A DNA stretch of 64,000 nt from Diplocarpon mali. Lineage: Eukaryota; Ascomycota; Leotiomycetes; Helotiales; Drepanopezizaceae. Under the pieces are notes generated by a model that saw nothing but the letters and a program-made list of their open reading frames with translations, was not told where the DNA came from and ran no database searches. Below are positions 56,101-64,000 of this stretch, in pieces. The DNA is taken from assembly GCA_024741835.1 (NCBI GenBank), contig JAENRP010000015.1, positions 62,001 to 126,000 on the forward strand, given 5' to 3'. A program made the position numbers and the translations under genes. Each line of letters opens with the position of its first letter. Positions within the stretch are counted from its first letter, which is position 1.

Positions 56101-58830
56101 ATACATATAAACGCGACTCTAGTTAGGCTTTAAGCTCGCTATTATCTACTTAATAAGCAGCGGCTTATAAAATCGAAAATACTGCTTAAACCAACTATAG
56201 AGAGCCTCGCTTAGTAAGATCATCTTCTTCCTAGCGAGTAAGGAGATATTATAAAGGTATATAGCAGCCTCTACAACCTTTGGCCAAAGGCTCGCTAGAA
56301 GCCTAGCGTAGATCCTCATTTTAATAGAGCATTTAATCAACTCTCTTCCTACTCGCTCTACGCCTATATTTGGTTGGTGTGTATAGGCAGAAGTAAGCTC
56401 CAAATCGATTCTCTCCTCTTTTACCTATCTCTAGTACTTTATAAGAGAGTCTTCCCTTAGGGAGATCACTGAAGTATCGTTGTCTTGCCTGATTTTGCAA
56501 ATGGAAAGCCTGTATTAGCGTTTTACCTGTGCTTTAAAGGCCTAGAGGACCTCTATAACTACGTCTCCGCCCTTTGATCTTAGTAGGAACGTCTAGAGTA
56601 TACTGCTGTACTTATCTTTAATTAAAAGAACCTATAAGCAACTGTTGTACGAGTTGTTTAAAAAGTTAAAGAGATCCTAAGAGATCTTGAAGAAGGGCCT
56701 CAGAGATCGGTTCTTAGAGGTAGCGCAAGAAATAACTTGCCTAGTAGACGCTACTGCGCATGCAGGGCACTCTAGCCTTTGTATTCCCCTGATTTTTACT
56801 CCCCTGGCGCACTTGACTAGCGCTTAGAGAGCCTTTGCACCTAGGTGGCTAGCGCAAAGGTGCTAAGTGTATATATTATTATCCTACACCCTAGTAGGTG
56901 TATAGCTAGACTGGAACCTATTATAGAGCGTTGTCTTAGCTATAGGGAACGCTATTAAGGTAGAGAAGTCATATTAAAGCATATTTAGGAGATTCAAATA
57001 GTTGATAGGCTTATATTTAAAGAAAACGAGATTATAGCAACGCTTTAATTGAGCTTGCTTTACAGAATCTCTAATGCTCTTAGAGCGTAAAGTAAGGTCT
57101 ACTCTAGAGTACTAAAAACCCTTGTCCGCGAGGAGCCTCTTTGAGATAATATTAGTAGTAAACTCCTTTATAATAGCAACGTTGCGCAGCGTTATCCCTA
57201 TAGGAGAGCTGTTATGCTATAGAAGAGAGTCCGCCATATATCTATTACCTCTCCTAATGATTAGGAGTCTTGAGGTACCTGCTTCAATATATTGCTATGA
57301 GTCGCCAGAAGGCTTGAAGGTGCTTGCAATAAGTAAATCCTTTAAATTAACGATATGAGTAGCCGCGCAATTGTTAAGGAGCGTACTTAAGGAGAGCGGG
57401 TGGCGTTCCAGCTTAGAGAGGTGGTAGACGTTGAACGATTCTTTAAAAGTGTCGAAGGCAGAGGGATCCATTATTATAAAGACTGGTGAGTTCTCCCTTT
57501 TACTACCTGAACCGTCCTCCTTAGAGGCTGAAGCCTTTCCCTTGAATTTGTCAATCGCTATTACTGTAATATCATTCTCCTTAAGCTATGCTCGGAGACC
57601 CTTGAACTGGTCTCCTGCGTTTAAAGCCTTTTGTATTCATAGGACCTCCTCTTGCGAGGGGAGAACCTTTATATTTTCCTTACGCCCGTCTATAGCATAT
57701 AACAGTTTCTAATAGTCCTAGGGCTTCTAATAGTGATTTTTAAAGCCTCCACAAGGGCACTTAGGCCTGATCTCCCTCCTGGAGCTTGTGGAGCGATTTC
57801 GGGAGCTGCTTGCTGGAGCTTGCGAAGGGGTTTCGGCATCTAGGAGAGACTCTTAAGTAGTAAAAACTGCTAGCCCTTTATTATCGATCGCTCTATTGGA
57901 TTCAATGCCCGCTAGGGCGCGGCTTAGCTGCATTAGGTTATGCTTGTATAGGGTTCTTATCTGCTTGTTAGTGATGATTTCCTCCTTTAGGTGAGTCGCC
58001 CAACTCGGATTGATCTTTACTATAACTGAGTCTAAAAAGTTAGTAACTCCCAGTCTCCCTTTGATCTTAAGAAGATTGTATTGCTCTGCTAGGTAGTACG
58101 CCTCCTGCTACTCCTGGATCTACTGCTAAGTATTAGTTCTCCTAGTTTTGCCTTAGCGTAGTATATCGCGGTATTGAAGCCTTGTCTGAGACTGAATAGC
58201 CTTGTTGGAAGGCGTAATATCACGCTTTAAGATAGATACTAGGCCTTAGAGTGAGAGTTGCTAGTTAACCAAATTGGTATGCGGGTCGTTAGCAGTGGTT
58301 CCACTTATAGGAGTGTCTCTATTAGGTATTAAGGAGGAGAGCTTCTTAGCTTGGATTTATGCTTAAGCTATTGCAGAAGCTAGGAGCGTTCTATCGACGG
58401 TCTTGGAGACCTATTCTAGGAGTAGCTTATAGTGTTTGCATTAGGTCTTCTAAGTTTCCTTACGTAGGTGGTGCTCCTTTATTAGGATTTTATATTTATC
58501 CTTAATATCCTTATAAGAAGCCTATGGAGGAGGAGCCTTTGACGGATCTCCTAAGGGAAAGCGGGCGTAAATCTATTTAGATGGAGTTGCCGCATACTCT
58601 TTATATAACCTTGCGTGTGCTATGTAGAGGTTAGCCGTTTCCAGTTCCTTAAGCTCCTGTATGGAGGGAGCTTGAGGCTCAGTCTCTATGATTGACTTGA
58701 ATGGGAGTCTTAGATTAGCAAAAATAGTGATATTATAGAGCTTAGCGAAGAATATATATTTACTAAACTACTTTACTTAAGAGGCAGAGGTGTTAAGGCG
58801 AGGCTTGGAGATGCTTAAAGAGTTAGACAT
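53200..58830 (-). pseudogene. CopA-2 gag-pol remnant
   Basis: Start at the ATG complement of 58828-58830 (MSNSLSISKP). The Gag knuckle is near 57735-57775, with a CPC...KNHY pattern. Integrase core: the open stretch 56146-56403 reads ELTSAYTHQPNIGVERV and ends in YLYNISLLARKK. A basic linker is at 55246-55557. RT: 54379-54648 is open and reads VKQFDIINAFINTPKDLRSA; the box near 54260-54275 reads YIND. RNase H at about 53540-53800 has GDDRETRRSSxGYVF and TLSSTKAELYSMVS. The C-terminus HADRLTKNLDHQKFKSFVRLL is at about 53300-53390. TAA/TAG stops make it inactive. Plus ORFs at 55604, 57122 and 57431 are shadows. Confidence 0.9.
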
Positions 58831-59022
58831 TTTAAATAGAGTCTAGTGAAAAAGGTTAGGTATATAAATGAGGTTTGCAAATGAGGTTCGATTGGAAAAT
58901 GGAGATTTATTAATTGAAAATGAAGGTCCTTCGAGTCATTATAAGTACTCGAAAAGTCGGTCAGGAGCTCGAAGGGCCCTCTAGCCAGTTGCATGCGAAG
59001 AGAAAGCATATTAAAGTGCTTA

Positions 59023-59035
59023 CAGGGCTTATAAC
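59023..59035 (-). promoter_or_regulatory. CopA-2 primer-binding site (half initiator tRNA-Met)
   Basis: The plus strand reads CAGGGCTTATAAC, one C-to-T away from the anticodon arm of initiator tRNA-Met (CAGGGCTCATAAC). It directly borders the 5' LTR, the right place for minus-strand priming from a half tRNA. Confidence 0.7.
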
Positions 59036-59233
59036 TATGGTGCGGTCGGCTGGAGGGCCTTTATTGGGTCGCTTAGGAGGCTCGCTGATATAGATGAAGA
59101 TGATTGATTGTATTATTATCTAGTATATATCTAGTAAGGAGACTTCAGAAAGAAAAGGGAGAGTCTATGACTCAGCAGGAGTCACGTGGAGGGTCTTCAG
59201 AATAAGTGGAGACTCCGCCCATTCTGCACGACA
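59036..59233 (-). repeat. CopA-2 5' LTR
   Basis: 198 bp; the plus strand starts TATGGTGCGGTCGGC and ends TCTGCACGACA, followed by the duplication CAATT. Confidence 0.95.
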
Positions 59234-59660
59234 CAATTAGAATCGGAAGCTATTACCGTTTTAAATAGAATCGCATTTAAAATCAAATAAATTAAATAGT
59301 TAAAGGCACTCCTCCTATTAAAAAGTTAAAATGATTAAATAGCAGGTATTATAAAAGTATTAAATAGGGAGGAAGTCCTCTTATCGAAAAGGGTTTTTTA
59401 AGCTATAACGCAGGGAATTATACCTCTTATGAAATATAGTAAAGTAAGGAATTATACCTCTTATAGTACTAAAGGGGTTATAAAGCAAGGAATCATACCT
59501 CTTATAATATAGGTTAGCTGAATAAGGAATCATACCTCCTATTCGCCGATTGCTCGCCTCTTACTATAAGTCTCGTTCAACTTCCTATTAATAGTTATAG
59601 CGCAAGTGCTTTCTAAGGGAAGTTAATAATCTATTATCGGTCTATCTAAGGCTTATAATC
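59234..59660 (-). other. CopB-1 leader with hairpin repeats
   Basis: Minus-strand 5' leader of CopB-1, matching CopB-2 36171-36581 and the first gag bases. It holds the same repeated GGAATCATACCTCTTA units (reverse complement) at about 59405-59545 and the primer site at 59647-59660. At the place of the CopB-2 gag ATG this copy reads ACG, so which form is ancestral is open. Confidence 0.85.
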
Positions 59661-59855
59661 TATTAAGCTTAAGTAAGTCGGCGCAGTAGGTAAAGGAGGC
59701 TTCTAAAGGTCGATGGTTAATATATTAGTAAGAGTTAAGGAAGGAAGGTTACCCCTTTCTTCCCTACAGCTATATACGTATCAACATCCTACTGACTAAG
59801 CAGTAGGGTCATATGATAATATATCAGAGTGATGGCTATATCACCTATCTCAACA
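59661..59855 (-). repeat. CopB-1 5' LTR
   Basis: 195 bp; the plus strand starts TATTAAGCTTAAG and ends CACCTATCTCAACA. Same length and ends as the CopB-2 LTRs. The bases to the right (AGTAG...) are CopC-3, so CopB-1 sits in CopC-3. Its 3' LTR lies left of the window. Confidence 0.93.
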
Positions 59856-61750
59856 AGTAGGTTGGTTAAGTATAGTATAGCGAGTTAGGAGCGTTATAAA
59901 AGTTGATAGGCTTATATTTAAATACTATAATATTTAACTTATGCTTTAGCTGCTTTATAACTATATTATTATCTACTATACCCCTTCGGAGCGTTACGTT
60001 TAGGCCTATATATTATACTTTAGCCTTCTTTAAAAGAGGCTTTAAGATAATATTAATATTAAACCTATCTATAAGCGCTATATTCTTAAGCTTTAAGTCT
60101 CCTCTATTAGCGAGAACCCCTTTTATTAGACGTATACCCCTCCCTCTTATTAGTAGACTCGAGCTCCTTGCTTCTATATAGTCTTAGGAATATGCGATTT
60201 TCAATAATCTAGGAATTAGAAGCTCCTCTTAATTAATAAGGTGCGTCGCAGCGCAGTTATTGAATAGGGTTATATTCGAGAGAGCGTAGGGAGCTTTAAG
60301 AGTGGAGTATATTCTTAAGGTAAAGTCTTTAAAGAGAGCTAGATCTAAGAGGGCGGCGATAATCTTGGATTTGCTACTCTTTAAAGCTTTAGTAGATATT
60401 CTTTCTTTAAATTAATTTATAAAAGCTTATTTAATATAAGAGAGCTTAGCTTAAAGCTTTCTCTATTCTAAGGAAGTAAGGTTTTTATATATTCTTTTAA
60501 CCTTATTATAGCTAAGGAGGTTTTAAAGCGTACCTTCCTTAGCGCTAGTTAAGGCGTATTTCAGCCTATTATACTCCTTTAGGTTTTAAAAGTGATTTTT
60601 GACCTAAGGGCAAGGGCACTTTTTAATACTCCCTTTAAGAGTCTTCTTCGCCTTACCTTTACTTAGTGCTCTTAGATTAGTATAATCGCCTACTCCTTCG
60701 AGCAAGGCGTATACTCTAAGGGTTGCCTTTAATAAAAAGCTTGCGAGGCTTTGCTCTATTAAGCTTAAGAACTAATTGATATAGTGGACCATATCTTTTC
60801 TATACTTTAAACCTAGCTTATTATCTCTAATAAGCTTTGCCTAAGTCTGCTAAGACCAAGTAAGAGCCTAATAGTAAACCGATTATAGAAACTTCGTAAT
60901 CGCAAAGGAGCCTTAAACCTTTGGGATTCTATACGTTCGTACTTCTTAGTAGATCTTCCTAAAGCTAGCAAGCTAGGTCTTTAGTTCTACTTTACTACTC
61001 CTTATTTTAAAGAGCTTATTATTATAGTCTTTCCGAATTGACTCTATTATACTAACCTTAAAAGGGGCTAGTTCCTTGCGCAAGTGCTTTATAATCCATT
61101 GAATTAACAGTTTCCCCGCTTCCTTACAGTTATATTATACTGCTTAAAGCAACGTAGGGTATACTATCTTAGTAATCCAATAGTATAATTAAGTATAAGA
61201 GCTCCTATTCCTTTTCTACATTTCTACTATAAGATTGTATTATATTACCGCCATTTTATACTCTAGCTCTACATCTTTAGCTATTATCTTCGCGGGTAGT
61301 AATAGAGCTAGCGTTTGCTAATCAGTAGCTTCCTACTATTAGTACAACTTGTAGTAGCTTTGCAATACTCTCTAGTCCCGTCCTTCTACAATTTTTTCAA
61401 GCTGCGGCAGTTCTATTTCTAAATCTAGTAGGTATAAAGCTTTATTCTTATAAAGCAGAGCTTAGTTTCCTATCTCTATAGTATACAGTTTAAGGTTATT
61501 AACCTATCTTAGCTTTTCTATATACTTCTAAAGGCGTAGAAATTCGGCCTAAAACTCTAGCTTAGCGTACCAAATTCGCTATGACTTCCTATCCTAGAGT
61601 ATAACTCTACTAGAGCTAAGCTCTTAAGCTTCTTTTTACTAATATTCGCTCATATTAACTAAGATAGTAGAAAGTATAGTATTAGTTAGCTAAGAGCGTT
61701 AGAACGTCGAGTCAAGTCGTATAACGCATATAAGTAAGAGAGAATAGATG
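59856..61750 (-). pseudogene. CopC-3 gag-protease remnant
   Basis: Minus-strand gag with N-terminus near 61740, knuckle (CPC...KNHF pattern) near 60595-60625 and protease at the left end. It aligns base for base with CopC-1 8390-10340 and CopC-2 21590-23480, with more RIP stops. The plus ORF 59903-60181 is a shadow found in all three copies. Confidence 0.82.
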
Positions 61751-61840
61751 AAAAATAGTAGTAAAACCTCTTTAAGAAGTCTTTAAACACAGTAGATTTT
61801 TAATCATTTGCTCCTAAGAGTCGCAAATAGTGCTAATAAT

Positions 61841-62011
61841 TATCGTGCTATATTTAAAGGTAGATTCTCAGTAATAGCAAAAGCTTATAAAATTCTACTC
61901 TAACTGTATATCTAAGCTCCCTTTATAGAAGTGCTCCGTGGCCACTTCAGGGGTACATTACATAATCCAGTCCTCAGAGCCTCAGCGCCTGAGGCTCCTC
62001 ATGGCGCAACA
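61841..62011 (-). repeat. CopC-3 5' LTR
   Basis: 171 bp; the plus strand starts TATCGTGCTATATTT and ends CATGGCGCAACA. It is one base shorter than its relatives (CAGAGCC for CAGATGCC near 61977). The primer site TGCTAATAAT precedes it at 61831-61840. Confidence 0.92.
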
Positions 62012-64000
62012 AATATCCAAAATGAGTTTCAAGGCAACATACGACTGAGCTGGAATAAAGTGAATCTGTAATATGGAGATGCAGGAAACGAAGGGGTGAG
62101 AAATCATCCAAGACGCATTTCAAAATCAAGCGCGGAAAATCAAGAGCAACAGCAGCTTGACTTGAAGCTCAGAAAGGGGGGCAACATTAGCATTGAGAGA
62201 ATTTCAAGATGCAGCTGAATTCTATACTTCTTATGAGGTCGCAGCCACCATGCTGTCCTAGGAATTAAGGGAGAATCATCGGAATAATGTGTCGAATAAC
62301 CCCCACTTTCTATGAACAGCATCTGGAAGTCAAGCTTCAGGAACATATATCCATGTATGCCCAAGGTAGGTATACACCAGGCGGCATGTGTTTGAAAGAA
62401 GCTTAGACTGACAGCAGACGAGGAGGAGATAAGGAACCTGGACGACTTGGGGTTGATACGGTACAGCTTCACGTGATATGGTGCCTGGGCCGTGGCCTGT
62501 GGTGTGACGTCACAACAAGTCTTGCCTTCAACAACGCGACTTGGTCAACAGCCATCTAAGCATACATCCAAGAACAAGGCTGCAATTCAACGCTGATAAG
62601 ACATATCCAGGCGCCTCGTGTGTCTACAAGTTTGCAACGCAAATCCTGGTGTCTTCAATGTAGCCCGACGAGCCGGGCCCTCTTCTCGACCCTGTTTCTG
62701 GCTGTAGGTTCCGTACTAGTGTCGATATTCACGTGAATGAAGTCGAGTACTTGATCAAAAATGCATGTATTGGAAGGTCTATAAAGTGTGTCTTCTTATA
62801 TAGGGCTGAGATAGTACTTTTATACCTTTGAATTACCTCCCCTTCTATATTCCTCTAAGCCTAGTACAAATAAATTACCGAGGTCCTTAGGCTATACAGC
62901 CCTCCGAAGTCTCTTGAAAACCCTTCCGATCGCATATGATATATCACTATAGGATGATCCTAGGAATAAAGGGAACGAGCGCTATATAGGAATCTGCGTA
63001 CGATTACTGGCTAGACGTCGTCGTCGTGCGGACTGGTCAAGACTCGCGGAGCATTATGTGGTTACAAGCGTTGGAGTCGAGCTGCCGAGCTGGTACGGCT
63101 TAACGAGAACTTGGAGAGAATGCCGGACAAGAAGAACCGCGTAGAATAGGAACATCCGCCTATCACACCTCCTGCGACTCCCGCTATCCAACCCAATATC
63201 CTCCTTTATCCTCCTCGAAACGGAGCAGGCACTTTACAAACCTACTGCAAACTATTGCATGACCCATTCTACCCATACCAAGTCCGCCCAAGTATCTCGT
63301 GTCTTGGACCCCGTCTATGCTATGAGTCCTCAACATTTTTAGTATCGCCAATACTGAGAATCATAGTGTCCAGCATACTCATAAGCCTGCTCCAACGCAG
63401 ATGGATTCGGCCACCTCAATTTCTGCAAATCTGCCGCCAGTTCCAGTATTTGTACCTCAGGTCGATATTGTTGACGCTAACAGTCCTCAACACCTTAACT
63501 ATCCTTGTAGACGTATTGGCGAATCCCTATGTAGTGTATTTCGCCGACAAAACAAGTTTCCTTGATAACTTGTGCAACATAGCTCAAAGCAAGGAGGTGA
63601 CCGAACTATTCTCTCAGATAGTGGAGGTTGTCTTGGGGCCTGCCATTCGACACTCATATCAAGCCGCTAATCCAGACAGCTAAGCAAATAATCAACATGG
63701 AATTTGTCTGGTTTCTTGGGATAAAGCATTTCATCATCCATGTCATACTTTCTGACGATCTTGAGAAACCATCAAAGAATATTCCGTCATGCTGTGTCCG
63801 GAAGACTTCCTTCGACACAGTGAGTTTTCTTGCAGCATATATTTTCAGGGATACGGAACTATCATATTCCGAAAACAGGCGAGTCTAGGTACTTGATGAG
63901 CATTCTCGTGCCTGGATTTTCTGGTGGCGGCCAACGCTTAGGAATTACCGAGAAGCAACTTACAATATTCTAAATCCCTTTCATATGGATATACTTCTCT
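62012..64000. other. Host flank, not repeat-like
   Basis: Base use changes abruptly at 62012: CpA, CpG and TGG words reappear, and the TAA/TAG-rich texture ends. Nothing here aligns with the elements. Part of it (about 62770-62920) is again AT-rich and could be an old relic. No tRNA and no clear gene structure; weak open frames are listed separately or rejected. The element block therefore ends here. Confidence 0.75.
63255..63683 (+). CDS. Weak open reading frame in host flank
   Basis: 142 codons from ATG, no recognised family. It has a hydrophobic stretch (LILISLL-like and ILLTLTVLNTLTILVDVLA) that could be a membrane segment, and many Ser, Leu and Ile. There is no Kozak-like context I can rely on, no neighbour and no splice evidence. 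It could be chance, or an exon of a gene reaching past the window. The overlapping frames at 63628-63888 and 62140-62472 (minus) are no more convincing. Confidence 0.15.
   Translation: MHDPFYPYQVRPSISCLGPRLCYESSTFLVSPILRIIVSSILISLLQRRWIRPPQFLQICRQFQYLYLRSILLTLTVLNTLTILVDVLANPYVVYFADKTSFLDNLCNIAQSKEVTELFSQIVEVVLGPAIRHSYQAANPDS

Larger units (their letters stand above)
51662..59233 (-). mobile_element. CopA-2: complete copia element, best-preserved CopA copy
   Basis: 7,572 bp, 198-bp LTRs (51662-51859, 59036-59233), perfect duplication CAATT, inserted in the first part of the CopB-1 gag. It has fewer RIP changes than CopA-1; I count about 11 LTR differences, all transitions. Minus-strand order: 5' LTR, primer site, gag, protease, integrase, RT, RNase H, antisense ORF, 3' LTR. 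Confidence 0.96.
59856..62011 (-). mobile_element. CopC-3: right part of the outermost copia element
   Basis: Matches CopC-2 from about 21585 to 23736: protease and gag regions, primer site and 5' LTR. Its left side is interrupted by CopB-1. The sequence right of its LTR (62012 onward) is unlike any element and is not RIP-like, so CopC-3 is the outermost member of the stack, inserted in host DNA (candidate duplication AATAT at 62012-62016). Confidence 0.9.

Noticed and set aside
62140..62472. Minus-strand 110-codon ORF in the host flank
   Set aside because: No known family, start context or conserved feature; likely chance in mixed-composition DNA.
63628..63888. Plus-strand 86-codon ORF overlapping 63255-63683
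   Set aside because: Overlaps another weak frame and shows no domain; no way to favour it.

Overview
The window looks like one AT-rich transposon block from a filamentous ascomycete (Pezizomycotina), followed by about 2 kb of ordinary host DNA. Nearly everything from 1 to 62,011 is Ty1/copia and Ty3/gypsy LTR retrotransposon sequence. Reading frames are recognisable but full of TAA/TAG where relatives carry CAA/CAG, and aligned copies differ almost only by transitions. TpA is very common. This is the signature of repeat-induced point mutation (RIP), a defence known only in fungi. No intact host gene, rRNA, tRNA or CRISPR array was found.

I define five families here with working names. CopA: 7.6 kb, 198-bp LTRs, two copies on the minus strand. 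CopB: 6.1 kb, 195-bp LTRs, one copy on each strand. CopC: 7.2 kb, 172-bp LTRs, three copies on the minus strand. GypA: 7.1 kb chromovirus, 254/255-bp LTRs, two copies on the plus strand. GypB: 11.8 kb gypsy element, about 248-bp LTRs, one copy on the plus strand. A 307-bp solo LTR of a sixth family is also present. LTR edges and target-site duplications (TSDs) read from the sequence show a nested stack up to five deep. Host DNA is interrupted by CopC-3 (right part 59,856-62,011), which holds CopB-1 (10,540-11,000, 50,584-51,661, 59,234-59,855). CopB-1 holds CopC-1 (1-10,539, itself holding CopA-1 at 194-7,791), GypA-1 (11,001-50,583) and CopA-2 (51,662-59,233). GypA-1 holds GypB-1 (11,587-30,571), which holds CopC-2 (16,546-23,736); it also holds the solo LTR (32,171-32,477) and CopB-2 (35,976-49,189), which holds GypA-2 (36,582-43,688).

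The copia elements encode the usual Gag, protease, integrase, reverse transcriptase and RNase H in that order. The gypsy elements have integrase last, with a chromodomain in GypA. All are non-functional as they stand: many stops, and in most copies the catalytic Asp residues are changed to Asn.

Three things stand out. (1) A 23-bp imperfect palindrome, seen about 25 times, sits inside and around the ORFs of three unrelated families (GypA, GypB, CopB); it forms an in-frame array in CopB and varies in copy number between the two GypA copies. (2) CopA and CopC carry, between pol and the 3' LTR, a Cys- and Ala/Pro-rich reading frame on the strand opposite pol; in CopA it appears to be spliced. (3) GypB has an extra long ORF of about 1,100 codons downstream of pol with no domain I recognise. 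Smaller points: copia primer sites matching tRNA anticodon arms (half-tRNA priming), a repeated hairpin leader in CopB, and a sharp RIP boundary at 62,011.

The last 2 kb is balanced in composition and probably host DNA; I see no confident gene in it.
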